Assembly: GCF_024713945.1 (NCBI RefSeq)
Contig: NW_027461514.1
Location: forward strand, 558,001-622,000
Direction: 5' to 3'
Length of the DNA: 64,000 nt
DNA from: Dermatophagoides farinae
Lineage: Eukaryota > Arthropoda > Arachnida > Sarcoptiformes > Pyroglyphidae
Shown here one piece after another: positions 39,206-49,897 of this stretch (positions are counted from its first letter, which is position 1; every line of letters starts with the position of its first letter). Position numbers and translations under genes: made by a program. The notes under the pieces were generated by a model that was not told where the DNA came from, did no database searches, and saw only the letters and a list, made by a program, of their open reading frames with translations.

Positions 39206-40494
39206 TCATTTAACAGTTGATTGGAGCTGTGATTTATATGGTTTTAAAATTATTTTACCACTCGTCTCTTCAAACGTTTTGGCAAGAACACTAGGGATAT
39301 TTTTGACTATTTTCAACTGATCTGTTTTGACTCTATTAACGATCCATTTCGGGACAGCCGTCGTTTCAGGATCTACGTCATTTAAAAACATAATTTTCCA
39401 CTGATTGGTTTTTTTGTTGTGCTCAAAATAAAACCCGGCGATAAATATTTTAGCGCGAACGACCTTGGCTGCTACCTTTTTATAGGTTTCATAAATATCA
39501 GGTCTATCAATGTGTGATTCGAGAATGTTAACTAGTGAATCAGGCAAGCTCGCCGTGGCTATGACTAATCGTTCAAAGTCTTCGTCATCAAAACGTTCTC
39601 TTTGCATGGCTACCACAAACTCGCGTCCGGCGATGCCAAATCGAGACTTGAAAACTAAACTAGAAACGTTAATATTTGGGCTGATCTCAAAATAACACTA
39701 ATATATTTTGAATACTTAAAACTTACGTATACATTTTCGCTAAACTCGTCGTATTCTTGTTTGTAATGCTCTTGCCACATAGCGTCACTTACGAAATCCA
39801 TCGTTAACGGCGTCTCTTTGCTTGGCGTAAATTCACAAATACTTTTGCCAATGGTTCGTTTTGTTTGAGGATCGGCATGAGTTTCTATCGTGTACTTCTT
39901 GTGTACTTTATATGTTGTCCAAAGCATATTTGGATCTGTAAAAAGTTGATAAAGATTTTGAACCGCTGTTTGGGTAAAATTTTTGATTGTCTCATTTATG
40001 TAATTAGGTCGGGGCACAAACCATTTTCCTATGGAAGTGTACTCTCTCTTATCTTCGGGATCGATATACGTTGCTAGAAGCACTCTAAGTTCATCAATCG
40101 TTCCTGTGAATGTTTTTCCAGATGGAAAGTCGCAATAATGAAATTGTCCTGGCGGATCAGACAAACACATTTCTGAGGTTTTTTCATCAGAATCAAATGA
40201 CTCAAAAGAACTTGACAAGCTCGCAAAATTGGTTACTGAGCGAAGTTTGTAGCTCGATTCGGACGAAAAGTATCTAGTCAATTTTTTTCGAAGGCGATTC
40301 GAAAAATTTTGTTTCTTTTTTAAATTATGTAACTTTTCTTCGCTTAAATTGCTTGTGACTAGTTTGGGAGTCGTTTGATACTTTGTGTTTCGAAGCAAAT
40401 TAGGAAAACAACAAATTGAGTTGACCGTATTTAGTGTTTTTACTTGTTCTATCTCTATGTTTTCGTTATTATAAAGATCAGTTTTAGGAGGCAT
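39206..40494 (-). CDS. START-domain lipid-transfer-like protein
   Basis: Exon 1 is 40494-39727, the intron is 39726-39698 (29 nt) and exon 2 is 39697-39206, giving 419 residues. The start is the first ATG (MPPKTDLYNN), since the frame upstream is open only to a TTG. The intron sits unusually deep, at codon 256. After a basic, Ser-rich N-terminus, residues about 125-405 have START/VASt-like features: GQFHYCDFPSGKTFTGTIDE, LYQLFTDPNMLWTTYK, then WKIMFLNDVDPETTAVPKWIVN, which matches the C-terminal START pattern of an N-D-(D/V)-P-G-(x)-IPxW-(L/I)VN type. Such domains bind sterols, phospholipids or ceramide. The ligand cannot be told from sequence. Confidence 0.6.
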
Positions 40495-40671
40495 ACAATA
40501 TTGTTGGGACAAACTAAAAAAATTGATTTATAACACATCGAACTATGACTAACTAGATATTTTTATTAATCAAATCTACATTATTATAGTTAAATTTGAA
40601 TATTGAGCGTCAAGCTCATAAAAAGCAAAATAAAAAAATTTGTAAATCTGATGTGATGCGCCAGAGTTACT

Positions 40672-43600
40672 TTATTGTGAATTAATTTGTTTGATTAATA
40701 AGCGTGGAACAATGTTCATAGACATTAACTCTTGGAACAGCAATTTGCAAGCGTAAGGGATTGTAATGTTTCGAACGTTAGATTTTGATTTGCAAAACGA
40801 GCAATAGCTGTTGTATCCAATAAGGCCACATTCACTGCAGATGTCAGCATTGAACGCATCTGAAGATAGTAATAATCGTTCAATGAGCATGTTTGACGCT
40901 CCATATGCTACCAAACAATCTCTTTCCATTTCTCCAAGACGTAGTCCTCCAAGTTTCGCTCGACCTTCTGTTGGTTGTCGGGTCAAAAGTTGTCGAGGTC
41001 CAATACCTCGCGCGTGAATTTTGTCTTGTACCATGTGTTTTAATTTTTGATAGAATATGGGCCCGTTGAATATATAAGTTTGTAAAGCTTCACCGGTTGT
41101 ACCTAGCGTTAAGTAGTCTTTACCACCGTAGTGATATCCATGTTTTTGTAAGTGTTTTTGCTATAAAATCTATGTTTGGTTTTTGAAACGCTGTACCGTA
41201 CTCTAGTCGGCCAGAACAAACGGCGCTTTTACTTGCTAACAATTCAAGCATTTTTCCTACAGTCATTCTTGATGGGAAACCATGCGGGTTCATGATAATA
41301 TCAGGGGTCCAACCATCTTCTGCAAAAGGTAAATCTTCTGCCGGAGAAATATATCCGACAACACCTTTCTGCCCATGTCGCGAACTAAACTTATCACCTA
41401 GCTCCGGACTTCGAACCTGACGAAAAATAAATTTTAGCAAGCGAGTTTCTTCTACGTTTTCAGTCAATATAATTCGCTCAATGTAAGCAGGATTGGGACT
41501 TTTGTATTTGACAGGCTGAGGTTGATATGTAACTTTTTTAACAGAGTTCATACTAAGATCTTCGACAACGCCAACGGAAACTGCCTTGTTGCAGTAAATT
41601 TGATCTTGACAAATTAAAGCGCCTACTCTAGCAACTCCGTCATTTTCCAAAATTTCGTGTCTGTAATCAAACTTGGGTCTGGAATTGTTGTTTGATGCCT
41701 TGTTTTCTGGAGGCGCCAAAGTTACGTCTTTTAAATCGCTATTGCGAGCTAGTTCTACCATGAATCTTTTTTGCACGATGCATCGTCCAAAACCTCTGTC
41801 AATAGATGCTTGGTTAAATATCAAGGCATCTTCAATATCGTAACCCTGAAAACTCATAATAGCAACAGAAGCATTGTGACCTGCGGGAAGTTTGTCTAAA
41901 CCTGCCAACTCAATTGTCCGAGTTTTACACAATTGTCTCTGCGGATACACTAACAGGTATAATACGTTGTCGACGCGGCAAAACTGATTGTAACTCAAAA
42001 CTCCCATAGATTGTTTGCTCATAGCGCATTGATAAGTATTTCTTGGTGATTGATTGTGATGAGGGAAAGGAATAAGACCGCTGATGATTCCCATAATCGT
42101 AAATGGATCGATTTCTAAATGAGTGGTGTGCTCGTCAATTTTGTCAGTAAATAAAGCGATGACAGTATCGTTATGTTCATTGACATCAATCCATTCTACA
42201 ATTCCCATCTGAATAAGATCAAAAAAATTCAGTTCTTGGTCTTTAATCATCTGCAAGTGTTTTTGAGTCAATCGAGGTCTGCAATTTTCAACAATGATTA
42301 AAGGTCTACAAAGCCGACCTCCATCAGAAGAGATGTGAATTGACTTATATTGTCGGTTTAAGTAAATCGAAACGAAACCACCGATTTTTCCAGTGCGTCT
42401 GAGCTTTCTCCAATTACAAATAAAATGGTTGGGATTCGAATGAATTCCTAACACAAGTCCGTTCAAGAATATGGTGTAGGCGTTTTTATTATGTAGTTCT
42501 TCTCCTGACAAAGTTTCGATAGATTCAATACCTAAAGAATAGGCGAGGCCTATTAATTGGGTATCGTTTTCATCGGTGGTGACTAATGTCATCAAACTTA
42601 AGTTCAAAACTAAACCGATGCTTTCTCCTTCTGGCGTATCACAAGGACAAATCATCCCCCATTGACTGGGCTGTAGCCATCTGGGTCTAGCAAGTTTCAT
42701 GCTTTTTTCAACTCCAGCAACAAGTCTAGTCATCATTCCGAGTGAACCTAAATATGAATACCGAGTTAAAACCTGAGAAACTCCGCTCTTCTCCATTCTG
42801 AAACGTTTGATATTCCAGTTACCGGTTGATAAGGCTTGTTTTATTCCTCTTGTTATGGTATCTAGTGGTTTATCTCTGACAATGTCTGGATAAGAATTCA
42901 AGTTGCTGGAAGCGTCGTGAGACTTACTGAAATATCTTTTCAAGGTTTCCTCAATGCGTTTTTTATATTCATCTCTCCACAATTTAAATTTATCTTCGAA
43001 TTGTAACGCCAATAATTGCCCGGCTAACTCTAACCTTTTATTTCCATAGTAATCTTTATCGTCAATAGAACAATCTCCATAAACTACTCTCAACAATCTT
43101 TGAGTCATTAAACATAAAAAAATGGCTTTAGGTCTAAAATTGTTGTCAATCACCGGTATGTGTGACAGTAGAATTTTATCAATCAGTTCATATGCGTCGC
43201 TGATAATGTTTTCCTTTAGACGAGTCGTGCTTTCTACTTGCCAGCTTTTGAGGTTCATTCTGTTCCCTATATAAAGCAAAGCATCAGCTTGAGTTACAAT
43301 ATTAGCCTCTATAATATCTTGAATAGAGAACTGCAAAAGATCGAACAGCTTTTGCGTATTCCCGATAAGTTGAAATGACTCCTGATCAGACTCGATACTT
43401 AGCGCTTTTAAAATGATAAAAAAAGGGATAAGTTGATTGAAGGAATTATGTCGGACATATAATTTGTTCTTGTGCCACAATACTTGAGTTCTACTCTTGT
43501 TTTGGTTGGTCACACTGCTAACGGTTGCACAGTAACATTTTTTGTGGTCTTGTTCAATGATTATTCTATTTTTACTGAGTTGTTCCTGCATTAATATTAC

Positions 43601-44167
43601 TTTTTCGCTTCCATTAATGATAAAATAACCACCAGGATCTCTGGGGCACTCTCCTAATTTTATGATTTCGTCGTCTGATTTTTGCCACATCCAACAAGCT
43701 GGCGACTTAAGCATAACCGGCATACGGCCAATTTCTTCTTGTAGTCTACGAATAATCTTTCCACCGCAATAGTATTCCATATCGAGTAAAATTGGAGCAC
43801 TGTAGGTTAAATCTCTTTGCCTGCACTGCATAGGAGTCAAATGGGTTACAGAATTTCCTTCAATTATTTTTGGCTTACCAATTACACAGTTGGTGAAATG
43901 CAGATAGAATTTCGGATCAATGTCTGAGTAAATACTACGATTGACGTCGCATGTCACGATTTCAGCAACTTCTACGTTGATAAAATGTGCATAAGAATCG
44001 ATGTGCTGTTTAATAAATCCTTTCGCTCGCAAGAAAGCGGGTAAAAGCTGCCATTTGTCCTATAAATTTTTTTTTCTTGTTTTTGCAACATTGTAATATC
44101 GACTTACGGCTATATTACCTATTGGTTCTTGTAATTGAGAAATTTCATTTTCCAAACTTGAAAACAT
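40672..44167 (-). CDS. RPC2: RNA polymerase III second-largest subunit, with one-base frameshift
   Basis: Exon 1 is 44167-44108, the intron is 44107-44060 (48 nt) and exon 2 is 44059-40672. The gene encodes the beta-like subunit forming half of the Pol III active centre. Pol III-specific features are [58 protein letters not shown] and the ending [21 protein letters not shown]. The C-terminal zinc site is present (CSECG...CSFCK). At about 41143-41147 a run of five A (sense strand) puts the frame one base off: upstream the frame ends shortly after, while the next frame gives [18 protein letters not shown], exactly as expected. With the shift the protein is about 1148 residues, normal for RPC2. 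The cause is a homopolymer error, a real mutation or programmed frameshifting. Confidence 0.95.
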
Positions 44168-44198
44168 TTATTAAAGTAAGAGATAATTTCAAAAAATT
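44168..44198. promoter_or_regulatory. 31-bp bidirectional promoter region (RPC2/EFL1)
   Basis: Only 31 bp separate the start codons of RPC2 (minus, 44167) and EFL1 (plus, 44199). The segment is AT-rich with no evident TATA box placed for either gene. Transcription of one gene must start inside, or very near, the other gene's 5' end. Confidence 0.6.
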
Positions 44199-47100
44199 AT
44201 GTCAGTGGTGACAAATACGAGAAATATTTGTATTATCGCTCATATAGACCATGGTAAGTGTTAAAAATTTTAAAAAGGTGTTATGGAATCTTTTTAAACA
44301 CCTGTAATCACGTTGAAACAGTGACATAAACAATAAAAAACTTGAGATGAGCAAGATTAATAAAAATTTCTAAACATGGCTGTTTGTCAACGGTTACTAC
44401 GACATGATACGGGACACAACAGATAACGAGAAACCAGATACTCTCTTGTGTTTTTTGATAATTATACTTTCAACGTAAAAAATAAAAAAAATTTTTTAGG
44501 GAAGACCTCTCTATGTGATCACTTAATAGCATATTCTGGTTTAATACCCAAAAGGGTTGCTGGCCAAATGAAATATCTAGATTATCGAACTGATGAGCAG
44601 CAAAGGTTGATTACTATTCAGAATAGCGCTATTTTTTTTGAGTATACGCCAGAAAATGGGGATAACACTTATAAGATAAATTTGATTGATTCTCCCGGTC
44701 ATATCGACTTTGGAATCGAGGTTTCGATCGCCACGAACGTTAGTGATGGTGCTATTCTTCTTGTAGATGTTGTTGAGCGCTTGCAGCCTCAAACTAGAAC
44801 CGTATTAAGCGAAGCAATCAAAGCTGGTTTGAAGGTAATTTTGGTCCTGACCAAAATTGACAGATTATTTAACGAGTTAAACTTAGAGCCTGAAGCAATT
44901 TACGGTCATATCAATCAGTGTATTGAGTTGGTAAATGCTGAATACAGTATTCTTATAACTGAGCATCGTAAAGATACCGAAGCGTTTGAAACTCAGTTTT
45001 CACTCACTGACGGGAACGTAATACTGACAAGTGCAGCAGACGGTTGGGCAGTCAGTTTGCCTAAATTAGTTCCTTACTTGCGCCAATGGCTTGACTGCGG
45101 GAATTTATCAGATTCAGAGCTTATATCCGCATCTTGGGGTAAATATAAAATAAGTGATAGAAAGATTGTCGAAACCAAGTCTATCAAATCTTCACTTTCA
45201 GTATCCGTGTTGTTAAATTTATTATGCCACGTATATGCGTTAAAAGATGAAAAAGACTTGAATAATTCCGTTAAATTGGCAAAGCTTGCGGCAAAACTTA
45301 ATTTGACAAATCTATTCGAAGGTTTAGGTGAGAAAATTTCACTTCGCAATAACATCGTTACGCTAATTCTTGGAGCTGTTTTTCCATTGTCAGAAGTATT
45401 ACTAGAAAGTTTTGTGAGTCTGATTCCAAATCCAATAGAAAGTTATAATAAAAGAAAAGACTTTTTGTTTAGACACGAACTGAATAAATCTGAAATACAC
45501 GCCATGCCACTTTATACTGAGCTAGTAGAGAAAGAATTATGTTTGGCTATGTTACTTCGTATTCTTAAAGTAAATAAAAGATCACTTCAGCTAGAATGCG
45601 AAGACTCATTAGAAAACAATGACTTTTACGAGTTTTGCTCAATTGGAAGGCAATTCGTTGGATCTTTCAAAGTAGGTGACTTAATTTATGCGGCAGGATA
45701 TTCTGAACCTTGCATAATAAAGTCTTTATATTACTTACAAGGTTCTTCCGTTGAACCTATTGATTCAATTCAATCAGGAGATGTTTACTGCATTTGTCTA
45801 GAAAAAGTTCAAACTGAAAATGAAGAAATTACAACAAATACTAAACTTAATTTAGACAGTTTTCACATGTGTGGAAGTGGACTAAGCGTTTCAAACCAAC
45901 CTCATTCGTTTGTTTTGATAAAATCGCTAGAAAAAACAAATTTGAACTTGCGATTTATGATAGTTCCAAAAAACATTTCTGACTGGGATAATTTCTGTCA
46001 AGGTATTTCATTACTAGCTGCTTTTGATCCTGCTATTGCAATTAAGTATGCCGAAGAGTCAAGTGCTATTTACATGAGCTGCAGAGGAGAAGTACACTTT
46101 GAACGAATTTGCAACGACATTCAGAAGTTATTCTGTCATAACATTCCATTGATCATAAGTATGCCTATTTTTTCCATAAAAGAGTCTATATCCCCATATG
46201 AAGCCTCGCAAGCGCAAGGTTCTTTTAATATTCCTTGGATTTCTAATCCAATATACAGTGAACAAGCTTTCTCGTTCCATTTTAACGCAAACTGTTTTGT
46301 ATCTATAAAAGCCATTGGTATTAGTGATGCCTTGAAAGTACACAGCGAAGAAACAAATGTTAGTTTAAATTCAACTTTAGATTTAACTGACGTGGAAACT
46401 GTTTCTCAGTACATTGAAAACCCCACTTTACTTCGAAATGTCAAATTTTTGGCCAAGACATCTGATAACGACGCTTTTTGTGCTTTATATGTCGCCTCTA
46501 AATCTAGGTCGATAGATGAGATATTTGAAAATGTTCCTAAAGACATACGACACAAATATTTTATTACTAGTAAAAAAGATTCAACCATAAATATAAAAGA
46601 AAATAATGCGATAGATTTAAACAGTTTAGAAACTATTTTAGATGTGAAATGCGAAGAAATAAGCAGTATTACATTATCTAGATCCGTAGAACAACTTGAT
46701 CTTTTCGACTGCACTGATGACTTGCTTGATACATCGTTAGAAAGGCTGACACCTTTCTTACTAAAAGCTTTTGAAAAAATCAGTACAAAAGGTGTGCTTT
46801 GTGAAGAACCTTTATGGAACGTAATATTTGTTGTAACCAGTTTTTGGACCAAAAATACACCTGGATTATTCTCAGGCGCTATTATAAACTGTATTTACAC
46901 CGCACTTAGAAACTCACTTGCTTCGCCCGGGTATCCACGAATTTATGAATTAGTTAGTAAAATAAGAGTGACTTGTCAACAAAAAGTTTTCAAACAGGCA
47001 ACTCAGACTATTAATGCCAAACAAGGTGTCGTCATTGAAACAGATGTCAACGCGTTTACAATGGACTGGATTATTGTTGTAATCGTGCCCAACGCCAATC

Positions 47101-47357
47101 TCAACTCATTACAGTCAGAGCTCGCCGTCAAAACATCTGGTCAATGTTCCGTTCAGGTACTCACCTCATATTGGAGCCTATGCGACGTAGACCCTTTCAT
47201 GGAAACAACTCAAGATTTAAGTGGTGAAAATGACAATTCAACCTTTGCGCATAAGTTAAAAAGCATGATAATAAATATTAGAAAAATTAAAGGGTTGCCT
47301 ACAGACGAGAAAATCGTGTCTGGCTCTGCTGATAAGCAAAGAAACCTTTCAAAATAA
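44199..47357 (+). CDS. EFL1: EFL1/RIA1, EF2-like GTPase releasing eIF6 from 60S subunits
   Basis: Exon 1 is 44199-44253, the intron is 44254-44499 (246 nt) and exon 2 is 44500-47357, giving 970 residues. Splicing rebuilds the P-loop: exon 1 ends inside AHIDHG and exon 2 starts KTSLCDHLI. Other motifs are MKYLDYRTDEQQRLIT (switch I; the Efl1-type D-x-R-x-D-E-Q), DSPGH (G3), LTKID (G4), and the Efl1-specific VSIATNVSDGAILLVDVVE. With SBDS, Efl1 removes eIF6 from nascent 60S subunits. The protein is slightly shorter than yeast Efl1 (1110), with the usual domain order G, II, III, IV and V. Confidence 0.94.
44254..44499 (+). other. 246-nt intron of EFL1, possible RNA host
   Basis: This intron is five to nine times longer than nearly all others in the window. 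Inside it are a perfect GGTGTT/AACACC hairpin (about 44277-44302), ANANNA-like boxes after it, a CTTG/CAAG mini-hairpin, and CTGTT and AACAG arms with inner GTC/GAC (about 44390-44422). No box C/D set, tRNA promoter or snRNA was recognised. Confidence 0.7.
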
Positions 47358-47542
47358 AAATTCTATATTATGTCTCTGTAAGCTTTCATTATATATATAT
47401 AACAACCAAAAGCACTTTTACAGTATGCAAGCAGAGTTAACAAAGTTATAATAGATAATTTATGGAAAATAAAAACTCGTGTTATTGAGCATTCAGAACA
47501 AATATAAAAAACAATAAAACAAGCAATTTAACTATCAAATAT

Positions 47543-47998
47543 TTAGTTCGAGACACATTGTCTGGCGATTTGATCGACAGCAGTTTGTCCTTTAGGGGTG
47601 AGGAATCTGTTTTTAGTGGATCCTCTTTGTTCGACGAAGTTCATTTTTTCGAGTTGTTGCAGACAGTGTCTAATTATTTTCTTAGAAGCAGTGGCGGCGT
47701 GGTTTGGGGCTACTCCGTTTCTCTTCTTGCCTCCGTAAAATCTGGCCAAAATGCCGACTCCGTATGATTTTTCACAAGCGAGTTTTCTCAATATGGAAGC
47801 GGCTCTGATGTAGATGAAGTTCTTGTCGTATGGAGCCAATTCGCGAGCGGAGGCGCTCTTGCACAAATCGAGCCAGTCAGGGACTTCGAAAGAGTCACAT
47901 TCTGAAAGTAGTTTGGCAGTCTGTTTAATAAAAAGGTCAGCACTGACGTCCTTCACACCAGTCACTCTGCTGTTTCCTGGAACCTTAACACTCAACAT
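47543..47998 (-). CDS. RPS19: 40S ribosomal protein eS19
   Basis: This 151-residue single-exon protein matches eS19: VPDWLDLCKSASARELAPYDKNF, YIRAASILRKL, VGILARFYGGKKRNGVAPNHAATASKKIIRHCLQQLEKM, then FLTPKGQTAVDQIARQ (quoted in parts). eS19 is required for 18S 3' maturation. The N-terminus has about a dozen extra residues (MLSVKVPGNSRV) before the usual VKDV start. The frame and ATG are clear, so this is taken as a genuine extension. Confidence 0.95.
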   Translation of the reverse strand: MLSVKVPGNSRVTGVKDVSADLFIKQTAKLLSECDSFEVPDWLDLCKSASARELAPYDKNFIYIRAASILRKLACEKSYGVGILARFYGGKKRNGVAPNHAATASKKIIRHCLQQLEKMNFVEQRGSTKNRFLTPKGQTAVDQIARQCVSN

Positions 47999-48260
47999 TT
48001 TTTATCTCTAAACTTTTTAAAAATATTTTTGTGAATGTTGTTATGTCGAAAACCTAATTCATAAACTATATAAATTTCATATTTGTTATTTCACTTTATA
48101 TCTCTGCTTCTAGCAAGACTGCTTTAGGTTATTTGCACCAAACTATTCTACTTGTATTTACCAACGCAGACAACTTTTTGTAATTGAATTTTGATAATTA
48201 TTTTTATTAAATTTATTTGAATGCGTCGGCTCTCGGTTTTACGATTTTATTTTCATTGGC

Positions 48261-49217
48261 ATGAACAAAAGCAAAATTGCTATTTTTGATTTTGAATCTC
48301 AACACGATGTTGATTACATAATAGGTGTGGACGAAGCAGGACGAGGTCCCTTGGCTGGTCCTTTATATGTTTCCGCTTTTAGTTTTTTTGAGCATAAAAA
48401 AGAAATCCTCAAGTGGATTGAAAATTTAGATAATAGTAAAATTATTTCTGAAAAACATCGTGAAAAACTTTATAAACAGATTGGTAGGTGAAGTTCAAAA
48501 CGATTTTTAGATGAAGAACACAAGCAAGTGTTTACTGAAATTGATGAAGATTCAGTGGAGTATACAATTGTTGTATCAGAAAAATTTGCATATGCTTTTG
48601 CTAAGGTCGGAGAAGACTTGATTGATCAATCCAATATTTTGGCGATTACGCTCGAGACGATGAAAAATTGCGTCTTTAAGCTGCTGCTGCATATATACGA
48701 ACAGAAAATAGTCCAGCATTCTGTAAATCGAGAGAAAATCAGTTATCATTCAATAAAGGACGTGCCAAAGATACAAAAAATCGTAGTCTTAGTTTTAATT
48801 GACGGAAACAAACTTCCCTCCAACTTTGATTCAACAGTAATGTGTGACCAATCTGAAGGAGGTAAAAACTTCGCCATTGAAGCACTTTCTATTGTAAAAG
48901 GAGATGAAAAAATAGTTAGTGTTGCAGCAGCCTCTATTGTTGCCAAAGTAAATCGTGACGGATACATGCGAAAAATCGCAGCAAAGTATCCTGAATTTTT
49001 ATTGGATGTAAATAAAGGCTATGGCACGGCCGAACATAGAAAAAAAATTGTAGAATTGGGCCCTCAAAAAATTCACAGACTTAGCTATGAACCGTGCTAT
49101 ACGTTGCTGGCAGCTGGAGTGTTCCAGCCGCCAAAAAATCGAGTATTTAAAACTTTGCCTAAGAAAAGTATAAATAAAAAACTGTTAGAATCTATTAAAG
49201 TAAAAACCGATTCGTAA
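48261..49217 (+). CDS. rnhB: RNase HII, bacterial type, with 27-nt intron
   Basis: Exon 1 is 48261-48483, the intron is 48484-48510 (27 nt, GTAGGT...TTTTAG) and exon 2 is 48511-49217, giving 309 residues. The enzyme cleaves RNA within RNA-DNA hybrids, including single ribonucleotides. Catalytic residues are visible: GVDEAGRGPLAGP (Asp, Glu), VLIDGNKLP (Asp) and AKVNRDGYM (Asp). The surrounding motifs SNILAITLETM, SIVKGDEK, SVAAASIVAKVNRD, NKGYGTAEHRKKI and GPQKIHRLSYEP follow bacterial RNase HII, not the eukaryotic RNase H2A subunit. The usual DSK triad after the first motif reads NSK. A ~45-residue insertion lies before the second Asp. No targeting peptide is obvious. Confidence 0.88.
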
Positions 49218-49238
49218 GAAGCAGTTATACATTCACGA

Positions 49239-49689
49239 TTATTGCTCCGGGTTATTTCTACAGTCACGGCGTTGATTTCCGTCTGTAGCTCTGCCAAATT
49301 TCCTGTCAATCAAAATACCTTCGCCGGAATCCCAATCACATCTTATAATGTTGCCCTTGAATTTAGTTCCGTTTAAGCAGGTCATTGCAAATGAGGCTTC
49401 GGCGTGCGATGAGAACTGGATAAAGCCAAATCCACACTGAGCATTTTCTTTTTGTCGGTTGAATCCTAAGACTACTCTGATAACTATTCCACATTTCGAA
49501 AATAAAAGTATTATGTCTTCTTCGGTGACGTTGCGTGGAAGGTTTCCAACATACAAAACATTTGAATGGGTGAGTCTAGAGAACCACTGGTAGGGGTTAG
49601 TACCTAAAACAATACTGAGTGACAAACTTACAGGTTTTTTTATCCCAATATATGGGTACAAACTGTACACGTTGGTAAAGATCGGCCAT
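49239..49689 (-). CDS. NCBP2: Nuclear cap-binding protein CBP20
   Basis: Exon 1 is 49689-49632, the intron is 49631-49604 (28 nt) and exon 2 is 49603-49239, giving 140 residues. The single RRM has RNP2 (VLYVGNLP), RNP1 (CGFGFIQF) and the CBP20-specific ending IIRCDWDSGEGI...GRATDGNQRRD. With CBP80 it binds the m7G cap of nuclear transcripts. Aromatic residues that stack the cap (N-terminal Tyr residues in DLYQ and in NPYQWFSR) are present. Its stop is 21 bp from the stop of the convergent RNase HII gene. Confidence 0.9.
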
Positions 49690-49897
49690 TCGAAATTATT
49701 TTTTCTTTTTTATCAAATATTATTTTTTTGTCAACTTATCCTAAAAAAATGAATCCTGAGACGTTGTGCAACAGGTTTAATTTTTAGTTTGTTTGCACAA
49801 GAAAGCATATTTACAAAGATAATATTTTAAGCAGTAAAACGTATACTATAACAACGAAGCGTAGATAATTAGTCAGTTAGAACATTAATATTTCGTT

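Noticed and set aside
41035-41120. An intron to explain the RPC2 frame change
   Set aside because: No GT-AG pair fits. The protein sequence is continuous on both sides with only one base out of phase.
44461-44480. TATACTTTCA in the EFL1 intron, matching the start of U3 snoRNA
   Set aside because: No box A, A', B, C or D follows. A 10-nt match in AT-rich DNA is expected by chance.
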